NCBI GenBank assembly: GCA_900074885.1
Contig: FJUW01000046.1
Coordinates: 512,647-576,646, forward strand
Length of the DNA: 64,000 nt
Source of the DNA: Rhynchosporium graminicola
Lineage: Eukaryota; Ascomycota; Leotiomycetes; Helotiales; Ploettnerulaceae
Reading direction: 5' to 3'
Position 1 is the stretch's first letter; every line of letters begins with the position of its first letter. This document shows, one piece after another, positions 23,545-34,720 of the stretch. The notes under the pieces were generated by a model. That model saw only the letters and a list, made by a program, of their open reading frames with translations, searched no databases and was not told the DNA's origin. The position numbers were made by a program, and so were the translations under genes.

Positions 23545-24280
23545 AGGACCGAAATACCCACGTTGAATGAAGCCATTTATGAATGCGAATATGAATGTAT
23601 CAAGGGAAACGTTGCAACAGATAATCTCCTGGAAGGGTCATCAGCCTGTCACATTCTACCTCTGTTTTTCGGTGAGGTCTCTCCTTCCTTGCATTGCTTT
23701 GATGTGTTGGCGGCAACACGGCTCAAACATTCTCAAGGCCCCGATTGGGCCTATTTTCATGATGTGCCCTCGTAAATCGGTTCACAAGTCTTGTTTCTAT
23801 CTCACAGCTGGATTTCAGCACCTGATGCTTAGTATCAGTTCCTGTCGCCAGGCACATGTGAGTCCGTCCACAACACCATCGCTTACGCTGGCGGTGGCTT
23901 TTGTACTACAGAATCTCGCGCCAACAGAAGATTCACGAAGTCGATCTGATCACATTGCAGAGCCACATGCGTCTGGTTAAACATACCGCCAAGAGTAAGG
24001 CTGAGGATCGGAGTGAATTCTTTTTCAAGCTGAGCAATCATGAGCCTGGGTTTGTATATTGATTTCCCTAATTGAGCTGATTTGTGGCGCCCCTTGCCGA
24101 GACGGGGCTTTGTTGAACGAGTGTCGGTGGTGAATCTTGCTTTCAGCTATGCTCCCTTGCGTGACTCTGAACTCCTTGCAATATTGGTATAAAAGCCCAC
24201 ATGAATAATGTCTCTCCTTCGAAATCGTTCTCTTTTCGGTTACACAACACAATAAGCAAATATCGAAACAGGTCTGCGAT
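23545..24280. other. Intergenic between HIS1 and the FAD oxidoreductase gene
   Basis: 736 bp with no supported gene. A TATAAAA box at about 24189 lies roughly 90 bp upstream of the next start codon and could be its core promoter. Confidence 0.45.
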
Positions 24281-26002
24281 ATGATGAAGTCTCACTCCCT
24301 CTCGATTGTCGCGGTCCTATTGACCCTCACAAGCGCGCTCCCCCAGATCCTCCCTATATGCATCGTTGGAGCTGGGCCTGCTGGCTTAACTGCAGCCAAG
24401 AAGCTCGAGGACAAGGGCCGTAAAGTTGTTATCTTTGAGAGGCAGGTCACCGTGGGAGGAAAATGTCAAGCTGTCTACGCAGAGTAAGCTATATACTCAT
24501 CTGACAAAGACCACAGCTAATTTTATAGCAATACTTTCCATCCCTTAGGTGCTCTGTTGTTTTCGAATGCAAGCTATCCTGAGACTTTGAAAGTCATTGC
24601 CACTTCTGGAGTGACTTCAGTTCCGCTTCAAACGTAAGTGCTTGACAGTTCTACCCTCCATCTACTCTCTTCTTATATACTTACTCGTTGACCATGAAGT
24701 GGCCAACGTTGGTTGTTTGATGCCCAGTCTGGTGGCGTCACCCAGGCACCCGCGATCACCTCGGCATTCTCAACACTTGTCGGTCAGGAATTCCAGCGTT
24801 ACGCTCAATATTGGACCACAATCTTTGCTCCTTACTCTGCATTGAGATACAAGGTCAGTCGCAAGAATTCTGCTGTTCAGACACCACCGCTTACTTGATC
24901 ACAGGATGGTGTTCCGCAAGAACTGACAGTCACAACCTCCCAATGGCTTGCGAGGAACAACTTCCAGGCCTTGCCCGTCTTGTTCGTTCAAGCAATGGTG
25001 GCTTTCGGATACGGTGATCTTCGCGAAGTCCCAATCGTAGGTCAGCTCCACTTGAGATGTGCTATATTTTACAAGTAAATGCTGACTTCAAGCTTTTAGC
25101 CATACATGCTTCAATATCTTACACCCGATATTCTTGGATTCTTTGCTTTCTTTCATGGAGTAGAACTCATCGGTGAGTCGCCCATATACGTGCGCTGGAC
25201 TTCCTAACACTCTATAGATTTTCACAAGGTTTGGGTCGATTGGACCAAGAAATCTATCACGGGACCAATCTACCTTGGCAGTACCATAACTAAGATCGGT
25301 TTGTCTATCTCCAAGTACCGAAACAATAAGGCCTAACTGATACCATAAACAGATCGATCGGGGCCGCTCCCAGTCATCATCTACAAGAAATCTGACCAGT
25401 ACGGACATGGGCCAATCCTACCTCAAACTCAAGTATGCTCTTCGGTCATCCTCGCCTTCCCTCCCACCATTCCTGCTCTCCAAGCCGCAAAGGTCGTTCT
25501 CACTCCCGCCGAAACTACTGTATTCTCACCCCTCCGCCTGATTCCCTACTTCTCTGGTGCAGTTCGTCTTCAAGCCCCACGAAACCTCGGTTTCAGTGCC
25601 GCCAGCCCACCCAACATTCCCGTAGCAGCGACCGGAGCTCCTGTCTCTTTACTCACTTTATTCAACACTTCCAATATCGCCACTACATGGTCCTGGGGAA
25701 ACAACAGCACGACTACACCCGTAGCTCTACAATTACTCAAGGACACCTTGTCAAAGATTAACAAGGATCCACGGGATCCCGCTGTAGTCGGGAAGCCTGT
25801 GATAGACAAGGATATCTTGGGCTTCCAGCAGAACGATTACTTCCCTCACTTTGGTCCTCAGGAACTCGCAGGAGGCTGGTATGAGAAGTTCAACAAGCTT
25901 CAAGGCGCCAAGAGTACTTATTATGCCAGTGGCCTGAACGGGTTCGAGACTGTCGAGTTTGCTATTCGGGCAGGAATTGAGATCGTGGAGGCTTTCTTTT
26001 GA
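24281..26002 (+). CDS. Secreted FAD-dependent oxidoreductase (amine-oxidase-like)
   Basis: Likely oxidises an unknown substrate with FAD. Seven exons: 24281-24483, 24529-24633, 24700-24853, 24905-25036, 25100-25172, 25218-25298 and 25353-26002. All joins keep frame, giving 465 aa. A hydrophobic signal peptide (residues 1-20, cut near the SALP region) is followed directly by the FAD Rossmann motif CIVGAGPAGLTAAKKLEDKG (G30, G32, G35), the ribose-binding Glu at about 53 (VVIFER) and GGKCQ. The middle has a substrate-side region (QWLARNNFQALPVLFVQ), and the C-terminus ends GLNGFETVEFAIRAGIEIVE, a closing FAD-contact pattern. Several such enzymes in fungi are vacuolar, secreted or in metabolite pathways; I cannot choose. 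The exon 4 donor GTAGGT is less canonical, but is needed to keep frame. Confidence 0.82.
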
Positions 26003-26899
26003 TCGGAAAGAAGTACAATGAACTCCAGATGACAGTTGACCTTTTTGATCTGCGAAGTCTAGGGTTTGGAACTTGCATTGTTTTCTTGGTAGTTGCGATT
26101 GGGGTGTTTACTCGATTACGCGAGGTAGATGGCGGCAAACCTTAGCAAGAATACCATTTAATATTCTTGCATGACTATGCCCAAGGCTATGCAAAATCGT
26201 CTTCGGCGAAGCGATATGAAAATTGTGAAAAGGACCTCAATTTCTTCATCTCAGATTATCCTTGACGCGAAGTCTACAAACACGGATATAACACAAAAGT
26301 ATTGCTTCTGACGATACCCTTTTATGTTGCGATTCCAATGAAAAAGGAAACCAGCCTGTAAAACAAGATTACTTTTTGCCTAGTACACGTATACAAAAAC
26401 TTGCTCAAAATATGATGATATGTCACGAGTGATTATCTGACACGAGTGGTTTTCGGATGTTTGCAGCTTGAATTATATTTTGGAAGGGGAAAAAGGGTTC
26501 TCCACGGATGTACCTCTGCCCAATAAAAGTCAACAATGCTTTCAATTGGCAAATATAAGAAGATGATTACTAATCCAAGCTTAGCCATATATATAGCTGG
26601 ACCTAATTTTCTTTCTTCTTAGTATACTGTCCCTACTAAACGTTTTACCATTAAAACGAATTTCATCAACAACTCACCCAACTCTGTCAAAACCACCGAG
26701 GTTGGATCTTAAATACAACATACAAGATTCGGTGGAAATTCGGATACTAAGTTTCAATAGTTTATAGCTGTAGAACAAAAGTCGTGTCGCTTTAAGCGCA
26801 TTTCTATATAATTAAGGTCTTTGCGACCGTAGCGCTCCAAGTCAACTTCGAAATCTGTAGCCTTTATAACACCATCTATAACCCACCGCACGATTGAAT
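26003..26899. other. AT-rich intergenic stretch
   Basis: About 900 bp downstream of the FAD oxidoreductase gene with no supported gene. It is noticeably more AT-rich than the region before it. An open frame on the minus strand at 26876-27205 is the shadow of the putative gene next door. Confidence 0.4.
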
Positions 26900-28108
26900 A
26901 TGCCTTATGTAAGTGCGCAGTCTCTCAGTCTTCTTGATGTTCCTTAGTTCCCTCTCTATCAGCACACGTCCCCACCCTAACACAATTTTACTTAGACTCA
27001 GATCGATAAGCACTTTCTCAAGCAAACCAAGTATTATGAAACTTATAATATCCAAAAAAAATCTCCCATATCCAAGAAAATACTTGTTCATAAACCTAAG
27101 CCAGCCGTCTCGGTAGAAAGAGATGTCGAGCTCGAGGAAAATATAAACTATAATATAACGCAGAAATGCATGCCAAAAAATGGCAAAAATGGGACTCTGA
27201 CCCAAGGAGACATATCTTTAGATTGTGATGTAAAAGTAGATGGTGACCTTGGCGGCTGTTCGACGTTTGAGACAGAGAATGCTCCCAGTCCTATTGACCT
27301 CGACACCTTCGACCGAGAGCAATCTGATTCAAGTACTAGAGCCGCAATAAGACGCAAGGCAGGTAGGTACACATCCAATCCGCAACAAGTCTCCAGCCTT
27401 CCAATTTCTAATTGTGCAAGTATACCTGGATGCGCCTGAGTTGGCCAATCATATCCCGAAGTCGATCAATCTTCCCAGCAGTCGAGTCCTGTTGTCTCCA
27501 AGCCCAAGCCCGGACCTCTCACCATTCACGTCTATGACTAGCCATATCAATTTTGGGTCATCATCCCATTCCTTGAGCGCACAAATAATGCTGAGCTCGG
27601 TCTGTCGGAATCTGCAATGCACGTGAACATCGAAGCTCCCTCCAAGCGAGAACATGAACAGGCATCTTCGTCCACTGCGACCCTCTCCCCTCCACCGACT
27701 ATAGCTCGTGAGCTCGGAACGATTGTTCTACAACAAAACTTCGTCGTATTAGCATCCAATACTCAGTTTCCCCATGCTTCGCGAGTAGCAATCAATGAAT
27801 CATCCTCTCAACCTCATACTAGCCAATCGAGCTCAAACATAGCCAAATGTCTCTGTCCACAAGCGGAGCTACATCTTCTGCCTTCCACAAGCAGGCCAGT
27901 CTATGTCAAGCCACATTACGCGACGCATCAGACCTTCTGGCTACATAACGAAACGAATTTGAAATCGAAATCGAAATCGAAATCGAAATCGAACCTCTAC
28001 CCTAACCTAGATCACTTGTACCGGGGAGCCTTTGGAGCTCATAGGTCCAGAGACCACACTTGCAATAACGACCTGGCAAGGGAACAAGCTGAAATTCAAA
28101 TGGATTAA
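26900..28108 (+). CDS. Putative hypothetical gene, uncertain model
   Basis: Low confidence. A start ATG at 26900 reads MPY, then a GTAAGT donor at 26909 and a TTAG acceptor give exon 2 at 26996-27362. This continues open in phase with a Lys-rich then Asp/Glu-rich protein (SVERDVELEEN; STFETENAPSPIDLDTFDRE). A GTAGGT donor at 27363 and an acceptor near 27420 would lead into a Ser/Pro-rich stretch. The last open frame (27617-28108) is in another phase and contains a KS dipeptide run coded by (GAAATC)n at about 27961-27992. I could not find the junction that joins it. No domain is recognised. Composition suggests a disordered, possibly nuclear protein, or a decayed gene. Confidence 0.3.
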
Positions 28109-28846
28109 GGCTTAACATATGGTATCTCGAGGGTTGGTACTCTGTCTCGGTGATACGAAGGCAGCTCCACCAACCATGGAATTGATTGGCTTTTGGTCCT
28201 CTCCCGGCAGGTTTCACACTTTATGATTGCTGATTTCCTGCCAGCCAAGATATTGGTCGAGAATTGAGGATTTGATATCCTTTTGATTCTGGCTCTTGTT
28301 TCATACAAAGAGATGAGACTTGCTACTAACAAAAGCTGTCCTAGAGAAGTGGATAGCCAAGCGTCGTGCAAATTATGGTATCGTGCAGAATACCTGACTA
28401 TGGCAATCATTCCGGGTCCTGGTATGTACTGTCGCATAGCAGTATTTACTGCAATCAACGACTGGAGAATCTCAACCGATCTATGATCTTATGATAGAAT
28501 CTTCCAGTAAGTCCTTGGCTCGACTATAGTATGAAAGATACATTTTTTCCTAAACCAAACCTACAATTCGTTGGCTATCTCGATTTGGCTTAGCTCAGAA
28601 GTTCTTCATATTCCTCAGATGTCAGAACCCTTATCAGACGAATGATCTCAACACCATATCCCCTGTTGGACCTTCGTTATTCATTTTCAGAAGCTATTGC
28701 TTCTGTATTCTGCCACGAATCACGCCTCGGATGACGCGTGTCCCGGAAGTGTATTTGCTGCGTGACTGGCAAAGAACGACAGTCTTGTTGATCCCGCGAG
28801 TTTCTAGACATGCCTCGATGAATAGCCCTCTTGACCGTATATTAAT
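28109..28846. other. Intergenic upstream of the Zn2Cys6 gene
   Basis: 738 bp, AT-rich, no supported gene. It probably contains the promoter of the downstream regulator. Confidence 0.4.
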
Positions 28847-30342
28847 ATGCCAGGTTGTAGAGCTTGCGATAGATGTTTCAAGTATAAGCAGAAATGCAAT
28901 TTTGACAACGATGAAGAAACATGTCTAGAATGTAAACTTTCCCGTTCTACATGTATGGATTCGCAGTGGCGGGTCCTCCAGGGCCGACGTCCAAAGATCA
29001 AAAAATTCGGGCCAGAAGGTTCTGTCCAGGTGTGGATGCTAAAAGTGCTCCAAGCCGTGCTGTCACGATCACAGAGAGCAATCCAAACACGCTCCAGAGT
29101 ATGCCTCAAACAAGCTTACTGAGCTGCCTTTACTGGGTGCTCCAAAGTGTCTCACTGTAGCGGAACTTGCTCTGGAGTTACAAAACAATGGAATAGAGCA
29201 ATAGCCAGGCTCTCAAAATACCTAGCTTACGTCGTTGGCTTCGCCTTTGCAAGTAGACTCTCCCGAAGTCCTCACGCTGTTCACCGACACCTACGATCTC
29301 TTCATGCTCGGGCCAAGTTCTGCTTGGGGAATGCGAGTCGACTTTCAGCATTCGTACCTCTGTTCACCAGTCTTGCTGCACGATATTCTGGCTGTACTGT
29401 GGACCACAGTGAAGCGAGCTAGGGACAAAAGCGACGCCTTGGACCAAAGCGATGTTGCCAGAGGAGCGGTCAGTCTACGGCAGCTCCGAACTGCACATAT
29501 CGAAAACGTCGGAGATACTGTGGCGATCTTTGCTCTAGGACAAACTTTGGCAGCTTTTGATTTGCTCACCAGCTGTAATAGCTCAACGTCTATTTTACGT
29601 TACTTGCTGATGTCTATATCTCCATGGTACGAGAGTGTTTCGAATAACCCGACTTTGGACCCTGTCATTATCACGTCGGTTTCCTGGGATACTCTCAATT
29701 GTCTTGTGAAGCGAGATGTACCTATGATCAAGCACATATCGAGGGAAGCTCATATAGTTGATCGCTTGGCGGGATTCGGAGCACCATTATTACCGATACT
29801 CTATGACCTGTGTATAGCAAGCCAGAGATTAGAGCACCATTGCGGACCTGGCTCAGGAGCTGAACCCGAACGCATCGAAAAGATTCAGCAGGAAATCTTC
29901 TGGTGGAAACCTGAACCGCCGTCAAACCTAGCCTCCAACTTCTCTAAACAAGAAATCCTAACGATGCAAGCACAAGCCTCAATGTACCGAACAGCAGCCC
30001 TCCTATTCTGCCCATCGACTCCTTCACACAACAGGAAAACTCGACCTGGTCGCCAGAGATTACGCCGACACTTTCATGTCTGACTTCTGGATGTACTCTA
30101 AATTACTCTTCCCAGGGACTCGCTTGCAAAACGTAGGTTTCCCAATCCTTCTCGCGACGCTGGAGATCCAGGACTTGTCTAAAGATATATGGAATCATAT
30201 TACTTTGTCGACCGCAGCGCCGGTTTTCGTGGCGGATATCTCGGCGTTGATGAGTTTTGTTTGGATGGAAAGGTGTGATGGCAGTACTAGGTTTCTTCTT
30301 GATCTCATTGCGCGGAGACGAGATTTTGTTGTAATACCTTGA
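28847..30342 (+). pseudogene. Zn2Cys6 transcription regulator, reading frame broken
   Basis: The start ATG at 28847 opens a Zn2Cys6 DNA-binding domain, ACDRCFKYKQKC then TCLECKLSRSTC, with spacing C-x2-C-x6-C-x8-C-x2-C-x6-C, followed by a basic linker (GRRPKIKKFG). The fungal regulator C-terminal domain is in 29235-30342 (SPEVLTLFTDTYDLF; AHIVDRLAGFG; MSDFWMYSKLLFPGTRLQNV). The two parts lie in different frames with stops between, so one or more introns or lesions exist near 29100-29235. A second shift lies inside the conserved helix: LLF before a CCC run at 30011-30013, and HRLLHTTGKLDLVARDYADT after it in another frame. One base fewer would restore the family pattern. This may be a true lesion or a sequencing error, so pseudogene is provisional. 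Confidence 0.65.
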
Positions 30343-31915
30343 AAGCTCGCTTGCGTGAAGAGGCACAGCGAAGAGATATATAGAGACCAACCTGGTAGAC
30401 GACATGTCAAGATTGCATATTGACCAGGAATCTCCCAGGTATCAACGACGCTCAAAGCAAACCCACTTGGTCGTCTCCACAATCGTTCGTTCGTTCAATC
30501 AATCAATCATTCATATATCTTCAAGAACTTAAGATCGATCCTATAAGATTTGATCCTATAAAGTAATTGTTTCCATCGTGTAGGCATGCCTCTTCCCAAG
30601 CTATTTCTGACTTTCTTCACTCCCCAATCCCGAACGCAACATCAAGTCATCCCTCAAGTCCTAGACACTACAGCCGCATCCCTCTCTTCGCCCCCTGCGC
30701 ATTCACCAGAACTCATCCATTCATCCATCCATGCATGCCATCGGGAAATTTGCCAGCCTCCCACAGAGAGAATGAATAACCAGCTGCGGCCACAATGGCA
30801 CTAGACCGTGCACTACCAAGGTCGCTCGCTCGCTTAATTCCGGCCAATGGAATCTACACAATAGGTTGCTCGAACCGCCCGCCAAGCCTAGACTTGAATG
30901 CTGCTTAAAATCTGACCTCTCTACCTATCTATTCCCTAAGACCTGTTTGTATTTGCAAGTGAGTACCTTGAAGCTCTATACTTTTAGAGATGTTAGGTAG
31001 CAAGTTTTTTTTCTTTTTCTTTTCTTTTCTTTCGATATTGAAAGTCGTATGCTAATAGTGCCTGAGTTTTGATGTTTCCTTCCCGAGATCTTCGGAAGAA
31101 CACACGTTATTCCGGCCCGAAAAGTGCAACTCTAGCCGTAGCGGCAGCGTAGCGGATATATTCCTCCCTTTTCTTCTCTATCCATATCTACATCCATTCA
31201 CACACACACACACATCTTCGAACCATCTCTATCTCAGTCACACACAAAAGTCCATCCATCCATCCATCCATCCATGCACCCATCCATCCATCGGATTAGC
31301 TGCCTCCCCAGCGAATTTTCTATTCCTTCCTTCCTTCCTTCCTTCCCTCCTCCTCCCTTCATAACAAACATCCATCACACCATCCATCACCTCCCGCAAA
31401 AGTAATATCTAACTCCAACTCCGCGTTCATTCCATTCATCAGCTACAGCTACACATCTAATTCAAATATCACAGGAACTGATACCCTTGTCCGGTCCAAT
31501 ACAATCATACTCTCTTCTCATTTCATCTCGTGGGTGCCGCTTCAAGCATTGCTGTCTGTCAATGCAAGAAGATTTCTGTTTCACCGCCTTTTATAAACCT
31601 GCATTTCCCTCACAAGCACAAGCACGAAGACTATTACTCGGAGCTGTGGGTGACAATTCAATTCTTCACAAATGCATAGCGTCTCTCATCTCAGTTGCCT
31701 TCCATCAACTGCGTACAAATCCATCCATTTCACACCCATGCCTTCGATGCAGCAAAAATCTCATGATCCCATTCATCTCGTATCACATACACTACACAAA
31801 ACTCCTTCTTTCATTCAGGTGAGGAAATACAAAGAAGCGAGGAAAGATCAAATTATACATGTTCGGGTATTTTGGTGGGGACGAAAATCCGGCGGGTAAA
31901 TGGCGCGGGAAGCGT
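30343..31915. other. Intergenic, microsatellite-rich
   Basis: About 1.6 kb with no supported gene between the Zn2Cys6 gene and the convergent GH17 gene. It holds CGTT/CAAT tetranucleotide runs at about 30482-30512, (CA)n at 31200-31214, (CATC)n at 31251-31292 and (TTCC)n at about 31326-31345. Confidence 0.45.
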
Positions 31916-33705
31916 TTACTCAAAGATCTGGATAGCTCCCCAACTCCGCTCGCAACCGAACGCACCGGGGTCCTTCCAGAGATCGTTGATCATGGAGAAC
32001 ATGACGGACCTGCCTCCAGCAGCAGCACTGATACCCTTGATGGCGATCGCCTGCTCGGCCTTACCGGGGACGGCCTTATTATTGGATATACCGGCTGATG
32101 GCCATCCAGTCTCGAGGTTAAGCCCGGACTTGCCAGGGCAGAGTTTATCGACGATCTTGAGTTGCGAAGCGACAAACTCACCGGCATGCTCAGCGTCAGT
32201 CTCGGCGTTGAAGAAGGAATGGATGTTGCAACCAACGACATCCACGACAGGGCAAAGGACAGCGGTGTTCTTCTGCCAGACATCGAGGGGCTCGGTGGTG
32301 GTGACTGGTCCGTTGTAACCGGCAGCTTGGAGAGCTTGCTTGCAAGAGACGATGAATGGTGCGAGATCACTGCCAGAGGCGGCTCCAGAAAAGATGGCTT
32401 CGTTACCGACGACAAAAAGTTCGACCATACCCCATTTCTTCCAGTGGACAATGTCAGTCACTTGCTCCTGGGCAGCGGCGATCCCGGTGTGGCTGATGAA
32501 GACACCTAGAATGATCTTGAGATTGTGAGTCTCACATGCCGAACCGATGTTCTCGAGTCCAGAGCAGTCGGTGCTGTACATACGGACGGTGGAGAAACCA
32601 GCCCGGGCGATCCTGGCGATATCAGCGGCGACAGTTGCCTTGTCCTTGCATTGTCCAGCATCCGAGTATGGAGAGTAAGTCATGGCCCACTTTGTGCCTG
32701 ATGAGCCGAGGTGGTCGTGTGGCTTTGGAGAGCTTTTTGGTGGGGAAACGACAGGAGGAGTGCTTGGCTTGGTTGGGGGGCTGACAACTGGAGCTGGGGC
32801 GTAGGTCGGGACCTCTGCCTTGTAGGTCGAGACTGGCTTAGGAGCAGGGCTTGGGACAATTGGAGCTGGAGCATAGGTTGGGACAACTGCCGCGACGTAG
32901 CTCGGCGTAGGGGCTGGGGCAGGGGCAGAAGTGGAGACTGGGCCTACGGAAGTAAATGGGCAGACGACGACGTAGTTGGTCTTGGTGATGGTTGTGACAG
33001 TCTCTGGTTGAGTGTAATTTCCTGGGGGATACGTCACGGGGGTTGGGTAGACCCAGATGGTAGACGCATTGGCCGTAGTGGTAAATGGGGCAATGGTGTA
33101 GATTCCCGGTGTTGGACAAACGTAGGTGGTTGTCTTGATGATGCTGGTTGTCACATTTCCATTGGTCTCGACGGCAGCGTATGGGCAGACAACGGTGGTC
33201 GCGTTCGTAACAACAGTTGTGACACCTCCTCCAGTGTGGACACCGGGTGGAATGTGCGTGGAAGTGGCTCCGCAGACTGTGGTAGTGTTGGTCACGGTGA
33301 TCGTGGTCGCTGGGATCGTGTAGACACCTGGGGTCGGGCAGACAGTAATCTGGGGAGTGGGGACGACTGGTGCCGGGGAGGTAGTAGAAGGGACTGGAAT
33401 GGTGGTGTTTGGCGCATAGGTTGGAGCGGGAGGGAAGATGACTAGAATTGGTTAACGGGTTTCTTTCGAGATGATGTATTCCCAGGAAACTCACGACTTC
33501 CTTCTCCAGTAATGGTCTTGTAGATGGTAGTGCAACCACAAGTTGACTCAGGAGCAGATCCAGTACCGGTGATAGCAGCGCCATCTGGGTGCACTCCTCT
33601 TTCATGGAAAGCCTCGTGGGCATGGCGACGCGCATGTTGCTTTCCAGGTTGAGCAGCAGCAGAAGCAACGAGGGCGGCGGCGACAGCAACGAATCCGGCC
33701 TTCAT
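31916..33705 (-). CDS. btgE: Cell-wall GH17 beta-glucanase/transglycosylase, BtgE-like
   Basis: Probably cleaves or rearranges wall beta-1,3-glucan. Two exons, 33705-33495 and 33441-31916, with a 53-nt intron (GTGAGT donor), give 578 aa. Residues 1-19 are a signal peptide (MKAGFVAVAAALVASAAAQ), followed by a His/Arg-rich propeptide and the STCGCTTIYKT motif seen at the start of BtgE proteins. Residues 80-300 form a long Thr/Pro/Val-rich linker with N-glycosylation sites and APAPxP repeats, typical of wall-retained mannoproteins. The GH17 barrel starts near 300 (KWAMTYSPYSDAGQCKDKAT). The acid/base Glu is E418 in VVGNEAIF and the nucleophile is E514 in LNLETGWPSAG. It ends MFSMINDLWKDPGAFGCERS then WGAIQIFE. 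No GPI signal. Both catalytic Glu are present, so it is likely active. Confidence 0.92.
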
Positions 33706-34249
33706 CTTGACGAACGGACGTTTTTTCTTGGCGAAGAAGCAATATAGGGTAGTTCGTTCGAACAGGAGGGGGCGGGGACGAGAGATTACTTCGAAGGTTG
33801 TCGAGGCGTGGGTAGGTCGGTTATTAATGAGTGCCCGCTGAAAGAGTGAAGCGGTGGTGGTGGTGGTGAGAGAGAGACGAAGGAAGGATGAGGTGATCAC
33901 GACTTGGATTGAGTATCACGACATGGGCGACGAGCAGGAGGGAGAAGGAAGGAAGGAAGAAGAGAAGAAAAAGGGAAGAGTCGTGGGGGAACTGAGGGAC
34001 TTTGTGTAAGTTCCAAGGTGCAATGCGAGCGAGTCTTGGCAACGGGCAGATTGTCCAGGTACGAGGAGGAGGTAGGTACAGTGGAGGAGGCACGGAGGTC
34101 GAGCTGCGACAGGCGGATATGGATCGACCAAGGAGACAAGTCAGACGGGACAAGGAGACCAGGAGAAAAGAGCGGGACGAAGCCATGATTGGAAGCGGAG
34201 ACTCGAGAGGGAGAGAGAGCGAGAGAGAGAGGGAGAGAGGGAGAGAGAG

Positions 34250-34561
34250 AGAGAGAGGGGGGGAGAGAGAGAGGACGGATTCGCGAATTAGAGATTGTTT
34301 GATTGTTCATTGGCTGCTTGGCTTCGAGAGCAAGGCACGGAGGAGAGCGAGGAGCGGTGGTTGATGGGTAGGTAGGATCATTTAACTTTCTAGGTGGGGG
34401 AAGTGAGGGCGTGAGTGGGATGAGGTGAGAGAGAGGGAGAGAGGGAGAGAGGGAGAGAGAGGGGGGGAGAGAGAGAGGACGGATTCGCGAATTAGAGATT
34501 GTTTGATTGTTCATTGGCTGCTTGGCTTCGAGAGCAAGGCACGGAGGAGAGCGAGGAGCGG
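34250..34561. repeat. Tandem duplication, unit about 108 bp, offset 204 bp
   Basis: A block of (GA)n followed by unique sequence (GAGGACGGATTCGCGAATTA onward to GCGAGGAGCGG) ends at 34357 and recurs identically, as far as I can read it, ending at 34561. It lies upstream of the GH17 start codon and probably arose through the purine-rich tract. Confidence 0.85.
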
Positions 34562-34646
34562 AGAGTAAGTCCACAATGGGACAAAAGAGCAGGGTCAATA
34601 GGAAGGTTGGAGATTGTCCCAGCTGTCGATTATGAACAACCATAAA

Positions 34647-34720
34647 GACAAACACAAACACAAACACAAACACAAACACAAACACAAACACAAACACAAA
34701 CACTAACACTAAACACAAAT
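34647..34720. repeat. (ACAAAC)n hexanucleotide array
   Basis: Roughly ten units of ACAAAC with slight decay at the right end. The opposite strand reads as a long Val/Phe run, which is not a gene. Confidence 0.85.

Noticed and set aside
26876..27205. A hydrophobic 109-codon minus-strand frame
   Set aside because: Antisense of the Lys-rich exon of the putative gene; AT-rich DNA often gives false membrane-like frames.
32711..33445. A 244-codon plus-strand frame rich in Trp and Gly
   Set aside because: It lies wholly opposite the GH17 gene; the composition is the antisense of Pro/Thr codons.
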